Source: Amoebidium appalachense (lineage: Eukaryota; Ichthyosporea). From it: a DNA stretch of 64,000 bases. Both the position numbers and the translations under genes were made by a program. How positions within the stretch are numbered: position 1 is the stretch's first letter; each line of letters starts with the position of its first letter. Of this stretch, positions 10,332 through 20,866 are shown one piece after another. The notes below the pieces were generated by a model, which made no database searches, was not told the DNA's origin, and was given only the letters and a program-made list of their open reading frames with translations. Location: assembly GCA_963693365.1 (NCBI GenBank), contig CAVNZM010000004.1, forward strand, positions 14,446,001 through 14,510,000, written 5' to 3'.

Positions 10332-13300
10332 ACAACAACAACAACAACAACAAAAAAAAAATTCACGAAAAAAAAAAAAAAGACCACCACCGCCAACACC
10401 ATCCGTCGCCTACCAAAGCCCACACACAAGCCCGCTACTCGCCAACAGTCCCCAGCCCAGCATACTTTGCCAATGCCAACTCCCACGTCCACACACCCCA
10501 CACAGGTCTCCCCCCCTCCCCCCCCCCCCGAAAAAAAAAGGTCCAGCCCCACCATCAAACAAGCAACCACCCCTCCCTCCCTCCCTCCCTTCCCTCTCCC
10601 TCCCTCCCCCCTCCATCCCCCCCCCTCCCACACACACACACCATTACACACCCAAACACAGTTACACATAAACATAAACCACGCCCTCCCCAACACCACC
10701 CCACCCAAACCCGCAAGCACCCAGGCACACGTCCAGACGTACACCGACAGCAACAATCAACACGCACCCCCTCATCGGCCCAGGCCTTCTCCTCTGCACG
10801 CAGTCTGTCCTGGATCCCGTTGAGCTGACGTAGAAGCTGCACCATAATGTCAGTCCCATGGGCAGAGTGCCCACGTGCCTACGTCTGCATGTGCACATGC
10901 ATGTATACGTAGCGTGTGTGCATGAGAGCCTGTGCCTGTATGTGTGTGCATATATGGTGTGTGTGTCAACGAGTGTGCAGGTGCATGATGTGTGCCCACG
11001 TGAGCACCATGCCTACTTGCACGTGCATGGTGTGTGCCCACGTGAGCACCATGCCTACTTGCACGTGCATGGTGTGTGCCCACGTGAGCACCATGCCCAC
11101 TTGCACGTGCATGGTGTGTGCCCACGTGAGCACCATGCCTACTTGCACGTGCATGGTGTGTGCCCACGTGAGCACCATGCCTACTTGCACGTGCATGGTG
11201 TGTGCCCACGTGAGCACCATGCCTACTTGCACGTGCATGGTGTGTGCCCACGTGAGCACCATGCCTACTTGCACGTGCATGGTGTGTGCCCACGAGTGTG
11301 CAGATGCATGTGCCGTGTGCGGTCTGGGGCTCACCTTTGTGTAGTTGAAGCTGCCGTCCATCTGGTTGCCTTTGCCCTCAAACGGCGCCCGCCAGAACTT
11401 GGTGCCATCCTGCCCAACTGTCAGCCATCCCCCATGCATCGAACAACTATGTATGCCAGGGCCCTTGCACTTACAGCGCAGTCCGGGTCCAGCATGGCCT
11501 TTCTGATGATGTCCACGTACAGGTCGTAGTTGAACAGGAACCAGCCCTTGAGCGCATAGCGGAACGCCCAGCTGTCGTCCATGTCTGCACACACAGCACT
11601 CGGTCCACTCAGTCCATGCCCACACACACACAGCCACACACAAGCACATATGCACATGCGCGCCACACACAGGCACACACACACACACACACGTAATATG
11701 ACCCCCCCCCCCCCCCTCCCTCCCTCCCCCCCCCCCCCCCCTCCCCCCCCCAAAACAAAAAAAAAAACAAAAAAAAAAAAAAAAAAAAAAAAACAGGTTT
11801 GCCCCGTCTTTGCCAGCCCCGATAAACTCGACCAGTACACCTTTAGTCATAAACTTTACCTCCCCCCCCCCCCCCCCCCCCTCTTCCACACGATGGTGGT
11901 AATGCAACCATCAAAGCACCATTCGAGAAAGTCATGGAAAAAGGGGGGGGGGGGAGGGGGGGGGGGGGGGGAGGTGGGGAGGGGGGGGGGGAGGGCGTGC
12001 ACACCCCTGAAGCACCGTCGTTCCCACCCCGCCTCCTTGTCATCCCCTCCCTCCCCCTCCCCCCTCCCCCCTCCCCCCCCCCCCCACACACACACAGGGG
12101 CACGTACACGAGTAGTCCCTGCCGTCCAGAATGTTCTCGATGACGCCACACACGGCCACCCGGATGGTCTCGTGCTGCACAACACCCTCAGCACCCACCC
12201 ACCAAATGCCATCAGCCCCCTATGCCCTTATGCCCTTATCCTGCAAATCAACACCCTAGCTTAGAACATGTCCACAAAACAGCCCAGAAAATGCTCAAGA
12301 ACCAGCACCTGGCAACGACACAATCATCCCCCCCCCCCCCTCCCCCCCTCCCTCCCTCCCCACACCCACCCACCCACGCACAACGCTCCCGGCCCACACA
12401 CAGCCAGTATTCCCATTGCAATGAAGAAGTAAGCGGCAAGGCAGGGGCAACAGGACACGATGCAATGGCGCTTGGGCCAAGCAACATCACACAGGCAACC
12501 AACCAACCCCCCCTGAGAGAACACAAGGCCTCACATGTGCAGGCTAGCACCCATGCTCCATGTTCAACCTGGCACCACACATTAGACCCACCTTGATTTT
12601 GTCGTTGTACTTTTTGTGTGTCGGCTCATCCCCCTCCTTGTCGTACCTGCAGAAAACAGGCAGTTGGCAACAAACACGGCCATGGGTGCATGCACATGCA
12701 TGTGTGGGAAGTAGGTGTGTAGGTGCGTTTGTGTGCATGCGTCTGCACTCATTCTTGCAAAAGCAGGCATTTGCGCATGTGTGTGGGTAGGGGTTTAAAT
12801 TACTGAGGTTGTGCATGTGAGGGCACCTACCCGGGCACGATCTTGTTCTTGCAGCAGTGGGTATGCATGTGTGTGCATGTGTTGGGCACTCATCTTGTAG
12901 GGGTGTGTGTGTGTGTGTTATACGTGTGCACAGGTGTGCATGTGCATATCAAGGCAGGTTCCTGTAGGGGTGGGTGTGCATGTGTGTGCACGTGCGCACA
13001 TGCGTGAGCACGTGTGTGCATGTGTGTGTCCCTGAATACATGTGTGTTTTACGTGCCCGGGCTCGTTCCTGTAGGGGTGGGTGTGCATGTGTGCACATGT
13101 GTGTGCCTGTGTGTGCCTGTGTGTGCACGTGTGTGCACGTGTGTGCACGTGTGTGCACGTGTGTGCACGTGTGTGCACGTGTGTGCCCGTGTGTGCCCGT
13201 GTGTGCCCGTGTGTGCCCGTGTGTGCACGTGTGTGCCTGTGTGTGCACGTGTGTGCCTGTGTGTGCACGTACCCGGGCTCGTTCCTGTAGGGGTGTGTGT

Positions 13301-14896
13301 GCATGAGGCTCTGGATGGAGCGCAGCACGGCCTGGATGTTGTGCACGGCACTCCACTGCTCCCCACTCTCCCCCTCCCACGTCCCCAGGATCGACAGGCA
13401 CACCTTGCCATCTGCATACTGCTCACACAGTCAGCGCCCAGCACATGGCCACGTGCAGCAGAAACACATGTACACAAGCACACGATACACACAGCCTGAG
13501 AGGCACAAACAAACACCGCCATGCAAACAGACACAGATGTACCATGCAAGCACACACAGACACATGCAAGCACACACATAGCCACATTGCAAGCACACAG
13601 ACACATGCAAGCACACACATAGCCACATTGCAAGCATACACAGACACATGCAAGCACACACAGACACAGCCGTGCAAGACACACAGACACAGCCCGGCAA
13701 GCACACACAGACACAACCCGGCAAGCACACACAGACACAGCCATGCAAGCGCACGCAGACACAGCCATGCAAGCACACGCAGACACAGCCATGCAAGCAC
13801 ACACAGACACAGCCATGCAAGCACACACAGACACAGCCCGGCAAGCACACACAGACACAGCCATGCAAGCATACACAGAAACAGCCCAGCAAGAGCACAC
13901 AGACACAGCCATGCAAGCACACACAGACACAGCCATGCAAGCACACACAGACACAGCCCGGCAAGCACACACAGACACAGCCATGCAAGCACACACAGAC
14001 ACAGGCATGCAAGCACACACAGACACAGGCATGCAAGCACACACAGACACAGCCGGCACAGCCAGCAAGCACACACAGACACAGCCATGCAAGCACACAC
14101 AGACACAGCCATGCAAGCACACACAGACACAGCCATGCAAGCACACACACACACAGCCCGGCAAGCACACACAGACACATTCGGGCAGGCACCCAGATAC
14201 ACCCATGCCAGCAAAAAACAGACACGTGCATAAAAGCACACACACATGCATGCAGGCGCACACATGCAGGCAGGCACAGGCACGGGCATGCACACACACA
14301 CGCATGCAGGCACACACATACAAGCACACACAGGCACAGGCAAGCACACACACAGGCACACATGTCAGCACGGACCAGGTTTGGGTTGAAGCGAGTGAGG
14401 CCCTGGTTGGTGGTGGTGATGACCACACGGGGGGGCCTCTGGGGATAGTCGTTGGGCACGGTGATGTCGAAGTGGAACATGCCGAACCCGTACGGTGTGT
14501 CCGGTGACCCCATTATCACCGCCCTGCAGCCCAATGTCAGCCAGTAGTTCCCCCTCCCCTCACCCCCTCCCCCCTTATGCACCCATACACCCCCAAGTGG
14601 TTTCATGGTTCCTGCAGTGTCCCACAATTCCAATCCCTCCCCTCAATCTCTTACCAGGATTCATATCCCTACATAAATGCAGTTAGCACCGCCATTTCAT
14701 CCCTCCTCCTCCCCCCCCCCCCCCCCCCCCCCCGCGCGCCCAAACACGAGCGCGCGCTCCCAACCAGCCCCTCCACCCCCCACCCCCCCCCCCCCCCCGC
14801 CCCTCTCTCCCTCCCCCCCCCTCCCCCCCAAAAAAATCCACACACACACATGCCCACACACACACACACGCACACACACACGCACACACAAACACA

Positions 14897-14937
<41 letters not shown>

Positions 14938-15218
14938 ACACACACGCACACACACACCCCACCTCCCCAACTATGTAACCCCCCCTTCCCCGCCCCTTCT
15001 ACTCTCCCCCACACCGCCTCCGCCTCCTCAACCCTCGCCTCCGCCTCCCTCCCCTCCTCCTCCTCCTCCCCACATCCCCCCACCTCAAGTGGTTGAGCTG
15101 GGCATTGCCCTGGTCATCCTCCACGGGTGCCACCAGCAGGTCGACGTTCTTTGCCAGTGAGAGCTCTCGCAGCTCCTTCTGGATGTACTTGGCCACGTGC
15201 CCCATCCCCACGTCCATC
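7994..15218 (-). CDS. UBE2Z-like ubiquitin-conjugating enzyme fused to a second, cysteine-less UBC domain
   Basis: There are thirteen exons (5' to 3'): 15084-15218 (ATG at 15217), 14376-14523, 13273-13418, 12592-12646, about 12096-12174, 11475-11584, 11335-11409, 10768-10836, 9898-9964, 9465-9560, 8853-8973, 8539-8635 and 7994-8107 (TAA), about 436 aa. Residues 1-160 form a UBC fold with NPN and the active Cys at C101 in [14 protein letters not shown]. The NEPGY and [13 protein letters not shown] stretches and the tail to about 270 match the UBE2Z/USE1 family, whose known partner is the E1 UBA6. A linker leads to a second UBC domain (about 295-433) with [18 protein letters not shown] and HPHV, but VYVPPEQ replaces the catalytic Cys, as in UEV/AKTIP-type variants. 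All phases agree except exon 5 to 6: phase requires a donor at 12095 (GTGTGT), although GTGTAC at 12109 looks better. A 5'-UTR exon may end near 15865 at CACG/GTGAGC. Confidence 0.85.
8670..8726. repeat. Poly-G tracts in E2 intron
   Basis: Long G runs on the plus strand (C on the sense strand) lie between exons 11 and 12 of the E2 gene. A second run at about 8821-8845 sits right beside the donor of exon 11. Confidence 0.9.
9057..9198. repeat. (CA)n microsatellite in E2 intron
   Basis: This is a nearly pure CA repeat on the plus strand, so GT on the sense strand of the E2 gene, between exons 10 and 11. Confidence 0.95.
11000..11293. repeat. 42-bp minisatellite, 7 copies, in E2 intron
   Basis: Seven near-identical 42-bp units start at 11000, 11042, 11084, 11126, 11168, 11210 and 11252. 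Each contains GTGAGCACCATGCC and the E-box-like TTGCACGTGCATGG. Because 42 is a multiple of three, all frames stay open, but the array lies in the intron between exons 7 and 8 and is not coding. Confidence 0.95.
12822..13312 (-). repeat. Copies of the exon-3 3' edge plus a 12-bp GTGTGTGCACGT array
   Basis: The true end of E2 exon 3 (to 13273) reads CACCCCTACAGGAACGAG then CCCGG/GTACGTG on the sense strand. Two further copies of this edge lie in the following intron, at about 13045-13085 (nearly complete, to the CCCGGG) and at about 12950-12985 (shorter). A diverged CCCGGGTAGG copy lies at 12822-12836. Between them, 13090-13268 is a 12-bp repeat of GTGTGTGCACGT/GTGTGTGCCCGT. Confidence 0.8.
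13560..14180. repeat. 24-bp minisatellite in E2 intron
   Basis: About 20 or more units based on ACACAGACACAGCC followed by ATGCAAGCAC (or CGGCAAGCAC) fill the intron between exons 2 and 3. Unit variants differ at the ATG/CGG positions. The array gives long open frames in several phases, none of them coding. Confidence 0.93.
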
Positions 15219-17337
15219 CTGGGGGGAGGGAGGGGGGGAGGGGGGGGGGGGGGGTATTGAAGTTATTTACAGAAAACAGTCGGCCTTCATGCCATGGACA
15301 ACGAAAAAAGCAGTGTGGGACGTGACATAAATTGCCGGAATGAGCCCACAATGAATGCAACGTGCACAGGAATGAGGTGAAAGCCACCCTTCCTATGTAA
15401 GGCCCGCACTTCCAGGCACCCATCCTTGCACACATGAGGCAGTATCAGCATAAAGGGACAAGCAAACGAGAAAGACACAGAACACAACAACATACGGGCA
15501 CACAAACAGGCACACATCAACGAATGTCTGCGCTCACAACTGTTTTTCCTTGCCCGTCAAGCCGCCCTTAGGTCCACTACCGAACACGGGAAAGGGGCAC
15601 AATTGAGCCACTTTGTGTTTTTCGCCAGGAGTCTGACAGAGTGGTAGCACCTATATCAACCACCAGACCAGGGCTGCTAGATGCAGACAACCGCCAATGC
15701 TTCGCACAACAGCAGGCACAGAACCACTTCAGCCAGTCAGCAGGCAGCGAAAGGGCTTGACACGACAACCACACAAGACCAGCAACAAAGAGCCAAAGTC
15801 CTTTGCAAGCAAACCCCAACACACAGCCGTGCAACCCCCCTGACCCCTCAAGCTCACCGTGCAGGAACAGATACAGGTTCTTCTCGCTGTGTGCCTGTGG
15901 CGCTGGCCCGTTAAAAAGCACAAGTCTAAGATTAGACGTCACACTCAAAATGACAACATGGCAACGCTTGTGCCTGTGAGTGTGCCTTCCTCATACAAGA
16001 CTCAGGGGTCAAACTGAGCCAGCTGTCTTGTGTTCCTGCCACTTACACAGTCTGCAAGTTATGGTTCTACTCTCGTGTTCCCTCTAATCAACTTTGGAAA
16101 ATCTCGGGCTACCGTGGCCTTGTTTCTCTCTAGCTACCGCCTACTGTAACTCGAGTCGAAAGTTGAGACTGCCTGAGACGAGGTCACTGTGAAGTAGTAA
16201 AGTGACGTGAGCTAAGGCGGTAAACAGGCGGCAGTATAACTGTATAAATAACCTCCTTGGTTGGTACTTTAAAACTTTTGATTATGTAAGAGCGCAAAAT
16301 TACATTTTAACTCAAATTATAGCCTTGAATGTTCATGCAGGTCTATCTCCGCCATGGTTGTCTGTAGCCGGAGTGTTGGAGCCAACATATATGAGCAAGG
16401 GTGCCCACTAGCCTGGGGCCTGGTCAATATTTGCACCGAGCACACTGTGTGAGGGCTGCATGGAGACTTGCTTTGCCGTGATACGGTGTTGCTTGTGCCA
16501 GACCGTGTTCATACCCATGGCCCATGTGTCTTCTACTCGGGGCAAGGAGGAAGGGGGGGAAAGGGAGCAAAAGAGTGACTTGGGGAGCGCCCAACCGTGT
16601 GCGCTGGTGGTGTGCTGTGTGCATGTGTGCGTAGTTGTGTGTCACGTTGATTTTGTGTATTTTTTTATGTGCTCAGCGGTGGTTGGGGGGAGGGGGGGGA
16701 GGGGGGAGGGGGAGAGAGGGGGGTTTTGGCCGATCTGCTATATAACACGGTGGCCGGCCCACCCGGCTGATGCCCACGCATTGTTTGCAGCCTCAGGGCT
16801 TGTATATGTTTGTGTGTTTAGCGGTGTTGGTGGTGGAGGGGGGAGGGGGGCGGGGTGTGTCTTTTTTTCGGCGGGGGGGGGGAGGGGGGGGGGGAGGGGG
16901 GGGGGGGGGGGGGGGGGGATGGCTAACATGTGTTGCAAATCACGACGTAAACAAATTCTTTAAACGACGGGCAACATCATGCAGACTTGCAGAGAACACA
17001 CCGGGTGGGGAGTTGGGGGGTGGGGGGGGGAGGAGGAGGGGGGGAGGGGGGGGGGGGGGGAGGGGGGGAGGGGGGGGCTGTGGGTTTACACGGTGGCAGT
17101 GCTTTGCCAACCTTAAGTATGCATGAGGTCCAGACAATTGTTGCGAGGGTCATGCAGAGTTAGCTTGGAGGAAGTTTGAATCCAGGCTGCCTGCCCAACT
17201 GCTGAGTCTTCTATCGTGTTTATTCACAACGGTCTTGACCGACTTTTCTGCCATGCTAAGCACAGCTGGACAACCAAAAAGACACCGCACGGCGAGGCAA
17301 GGAGCATGGAGCACGCACAGTGCCTTCCACACACTGT
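15219..17337. other. Spacer upstream of the E2 gene and downstream of the methyltransferase
   Basis: This is mostly unique sequence. A possible untranslated first exon of the E2 gene ends near 15865 with a strong donor (minus strand GTGAGC), whose phase does not need to be coding. Sequence at 15960-16450 resembles a promoter region, without a motif I can name confidently. Poly-G-rich tracts lie at 16684-16725, 16873-16918 and 17012-17088. I see no further gene. Confidence 0.55.
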
Positions 17338-18153
17338 CTATGCGGGGACCGAGGCCATGGTGAGCAACAGGGGGTGGGCGTGGTTGCGGTCCACACTCTC
17401 GTCCCACCCCAAATCCTCTTCGCCGGCCTCAGGCGGTGGCCGTGCGACCGTGAAGGCCTCACGTATGTCCGTGTCCACATAGCCAGCCTCGGCCAGCCAG
17501 TTGGCCCACTGTGCACGAGTGAAGCCGCCGTGGTGCAGCACCACGTGGTGCACGCTGGACGGGTGGAAGGCCTCGCTCTCCTTCGTGTGTTCCAGGTCGA
17601 AGATGGCCAGCCGGCCCGTGCCCGGCCGCAGGTACGGTTTAAGGGACCGCAGGGTGGCCGGCACGTCATCAATGTGGTGGAAAGCCATCACGCTCACAAT
17701 CAGGTCGTAGGACCCCGCGTCGGGCAGGGGGGTCACGTTGACGTCTGCACACACGCAGCTGGCGTTAGCCCAGCCCTTCTCCTGTATCTTCTTTGCGTAC
17801 TGGTCGATCATGCCCTGGGCCGGGTCCACGCCCAGCAGGCTGGCGGCCAGCGGCTGCAGGTGCTCGCTCAGCAGCCCCGTGCCGCAGCCAAAGTCCATCA
17901 CCCGCAGCCCCTGCAGCCCGGCCCCCAGCACGCGCTGCAGACACGCAAACGACTGCGCCGACATGTACTGTGTCAGCGCCTTTTTGTCCCACTGCGCCGC
18001 CTCCCCCGAGAAGTGTGCCCGCACGTCGCCTTGGTTCTCGAGCCCGTGCGAGTGCCCGTGGGCATGGGCGTGTGAGTGGCTGTGGCCGTGGCTGTGGCTG
18101 TGGTCGTGGCGGTGCGCGTCTGCGCCGTCGTGAGAGTGTGCGTGGCTGGCCAT
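17338..18153 (-). CDS. Class I SAM-dependent methyltransferase with a His-rich N-terminus
   Basis: This is an intronless gene of 271 residues with an ATG at 18151-18153 (context GCCATGG) and a TAG stop. Residues 4-36 are a run of His alternating with Ser, Ala, Gly or Asp, a likely metal-binding segment. The methyltransferase domain follows: motif I VMDFGCGTG (DFGCGTG at 87-93), GVDPAQGMID for the acidic ribose-binding loop, and YDLIVSVMAFHHIDD for post-motif II. The layout matches Methyltransf_11/25-type small-molecule methyltransferases. The substrate cannot be told from sequence. Its nearest upstream sequence contains the AAGTC palindrome field. The missing introns contrast with neighbours and could reflect retroposition or recent acquisition. 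Confidence 0.9.
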   Translation of the reverse strand: MASHAHSHDGADAHRHDHSHSHGHSHSHAHAHGHSHGLENQGDVRAHFSGEAAQWDKKALTQYMSAQSFACLQRVLGAGLQGLRVMDFGCGTGLLSEHLQPLAASLLGVDPAQGMIDQYAKKIQEKGWANASCVCADVNVTPLPDAGSYDLIVSVMAFHHIDDVPATLRSLKPYLRPGTGRLAIFDLEHTKESEAFHPSSVHHVVLHHGGFTRAQWANWLAEAGYVDTDIREAFTVARPPPEAGEEDLGWDESVDRNHAHPLLLTMASVPA

Positions 18154-18289
18154 GGCTGCGTCTGCGTGCTCAGTTGTTCGCCGTGCAGTCAGGGAAAACA
18201 CTTCACATGCGAATAAAGGACACAGAAGACGTTTCATTGAAAGAGTCACAAAGTGCGGCGGTGCTACGGTGTGTGGGGCAGGGGTGTGG

Positions 18290-18690
18290 CGACTTGACTC
18301 CGAGTCGCGACTTGAAGTCACGAAAGCTCCTGACTTGAGTCAAGTCAAGTCAGGCCATCAGGCGTGACTGGGAGGTGACTTGGGGGAGGAGGGGGGAGGT
18401 GGCCCGGGCCCGGCCCCGGAGGAGGGGGTGGGGGGGGGGGGTCGGGTATGTAGGGGGGAAACTCGAAGGGACTGACAATTGATGGCCCGGAAAGGTCCCC
18501 CCTTCCCCCCCTCCCCCCCCCTCCCCCCCCCTCCGGGGGCCACGGGCCAAAAAATGTACTAAAAATAGTAACAAGTCACCTAAAGTCGCGACTTGAGTCA
18601 TAGTGTCTCAAGTCGCGACTCCAAGTCAAGTCAAGTCAAAAGCTCCAGCTGCCAATTATAATTATAGGTCAAGTCAAGTCATGAACATTG
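18290..18690. repeat. AAGTC-based repeat and palindrome field
   Basis: Repeated GTCAAGTCAAGTCA and the palindrome AAGTCGCGACTT occur in several copies, in both orientations (18295-18356, 18580-18640, 18666-18682), interrupted by a G/C-rich stretch. It lies about 140-540 bases upstream of the methyltransferase start codon. Confidence 0.8.
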
Positions 18691-18781
18691 AAGGCTCCGC
18701 CACACCCATGGTGTGGGGCCGTCGATGGTGCCCGAAAACCGTGAGCCACAGGCGGCCAATAGGAGCCCAGGTACTGAGCCA

Positions 18782-18789
18782 TGACGTCA
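18782..18789. promoter_or_regulatory. CRE-like palindrome TGACGTCA
   Basis: This is a perfect TGACGTCA, the consensus bound by CREB/ATF-type bZIP factors. It lies about 630 bases upstream of the methyltransferase start. Function is inferred only from the motif. Confidence 0.4.
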
Positions 18790-18843
18790 GCAGCCTGTTG
18801 TTTGCGACATTCCCCCCCCCCTCCCCCCCCCCTCCATCCCCCC

Positions 18844-18874
<31 letters not shown>

Positions 18875-19339
18875 AACACACACACACATACACACACACA
18901 CGCACGCGCCCTCGTGAGCCTTGACTTTCCGACGATGTACATACGGAGCCTGGGCATGTGGGTGAGGGACCCGGAGCAAGTATACGATAGATTGGTGGGC
19001 TTGCGCTAAATTCAGGGAGCAGCAGTAGTAAATCTGTTTAAAATGGAGAGTGGGAGGAGCTACATGCGGTTCCTCTAGACTACAATTGCTGTGTAAGACT
19101 GCAGGGCCATTCAAAAACGCCGCGCCGTTACGTTGTGTATGTTGGCCCAAAGTGGCAGCCGAGGGACTTGTTGGGTGGAAGTTCTGCTGGCCTTGGTGGC
19201 CTCATGTGATCACCTCATGACACACACACACGGCTCAAATATGCATGAATTAATGGCATGGTATACCCCTCTCCCCTCCTTCCCCCCTTCCCCCTTCCCT
19301 TCCCCGCAATATATTGTAATATTACTGTGAGCTAAATTG

Positions 19340-19850
19340 TTCTGCATTAATCAGAAATATTCTGTAAAGAGCTGGATAGTTTTGCTTCCGAAGCTTAACT
19401 AAACTCCAGCTGAATTATTCTGCACGACCCAGCTTGCGATTCAGAGCCGAGTTATTCTGCTTGTAAAGCTGAATACTCTGCTGATGGGAACAAAAACCAT
19501 TTCTGCTAAAAGGAGAATTGTTCTGTTAGAAGCAGATTTAATCTGCAAAAGCAGAGTATCGTGCTAAAAGCAGAGTTATCCTGCTAAATTTAAAGAGGAA
19601 TTATCATGCTAAAAGCAGAATTATCCTGCTAAAAGCAGAATTATTCTGCAAAAGCAGAATTATTCTGCAAAAGCAGATCACTCTGCAAAAAGCAGAATTA
19701 TTCTGCTTTTAGCAGAATCACTCTGCTTAAAGTTTTAGCAAAATTATTCTGCAAAAAGCAGAATTATTTTGCTCCTGGCAGCAGGATAAACTTGCTTCAA
19801 GCAGAATAATTCTGCTTTTAGCCAAATATCTTGCTCGGAGCAAGTTTACT
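19340..19850. repeat. Field of short imperfect palindromes (GCAGAATTATTCTGC)
   Basis: About 25 copies of a 15-17 bp unit, AGCAGAATTATTCTGCT and variants, lie side by side with 1-6 bases between. Each unit is an inverted repeat of AGCAGAAT around one base. Ends of the field are more degenerate than the centre (19590-19760). Confidence 0.85.
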
Positions 19851-20357
19851 CTAGCCCAGCTGCCGATGTGGTTGGGCCGGGCCCTCACATGCATGGCGAC
19901 AGCAAACCACAGGTCAAGGTTGAATGCAAGGCCCTGCATGTTTTGGCACGATGATACCGATATATAGTTTCAATAGTACATGCACCAATCACGGTGTCTG
20001 TACTGCAGCCGGCCAACAGTTCTGAAGACCTTGGCCCGTCAGGACTTCAGGAAGGGGAGGGAAAGGTCATGGGGTTTTTGCCAAGTTCCAGCCATTGCAC
20101 CACCTCGTTGAGAGTCTCCCTCCATCCATCCATCTACCCCTGGCTCCCCGGGTCCTCCCACCGGTACCCTCCTATCCCTCTCTCACTGCCATCCTCCCCG
20201 GGCCTACCTCTCCCCCCCCTCCCCCCCCTCCCCCCCCCCCCCCCCTCCTGCCCTTCCCTTATCAGCCCCCCCCCCCCCCCCCCCCAAAAAAAAAAAAAGA
20301 AAAAGAAAGGGAAAAAAAAAAACCTTCATCCCTCTCTTGCTCTCCCTCTCCGAGGCT

Positions 20358-20360
<3 letters not shown>

Positions 20361-20444
<84 letters not shown>

Positions 20445-20466
20445 CCCCCCCCCCCCCCCCCCCCCC
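20361..20466. repeat. (CT)n followed by poly-C
   Basis: This is a pure CT repeat of about 80 nt followed by about 24 C. It lies in intergenic sequence. Confidence 0.95.
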
Positions 20467-20823
20467 TCCCTCCCCCTCTCTCCCCCCCCTGTCTTCTTTT
20501 AAGACACTTCGGAACAAACCCCGTTCAAACTTTTGCTCTGAGCAAGTGCAGTGGCAGCAAGTGCACTCAGTCATTCATCAAAGATGACACATTTCGGGTG
20601 TAAACTATCAACCCAGAAATCGCCCTACAGTAGGCTTAGCGCTCTTAACTAGACCATCTCGTGCCCAGGCGCGCTCCCTGTGTATATGCAATGCAGCTAC
20701 TCAGCCCTCGAAGGGCCGGGGGGGGGGGGGGGGGGGGTTGGATCCTCGACGGGGAGAAGGGGGGGGGGGGGGGGGGGGGGGCATGGGCGTTGGGGGGCCC
20801 CGGGGAGGAGGGGGGGGGGGGGG

Positions 20824-20866
<43 letters not shown>

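Noticed and set aside
12822-12860. A small extra E2 exon (NKIVPG)
   Set aside because: It has an acceptor- and donor-like edge, but including it would insert residues into the conserved NEPGYDKEGDE stretch. Exon 3 to exon 4 joins perfectly without it.
11000-14180. CRISPR-like arrays
   Set aside because: The 42-, 24- and 12-bp repeats are contiguous with no unique spacers, and lie in introns of a eukaryotic gene.
13431-14633. A 400-codon minus-strand frame including E2 residues
   Set aside because: It reads from exon 2 straight through the intron minisatellite. Only 14376-14523 is coding; the UBC domain continues at 13418 after splicing.
17320-18075. A 251-codon plus-strand frame
   Set aside because: It is antisense to the methyltransferase, whose motifs are unambiguous.
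20590-20690. A tRNA-like stretch on the minus strand
   Set aside because: GGTCTAGTTAAGAGC resembles a D-arm, but no proper T-arm, acceptor pairing or anticodon stem could be drawn.
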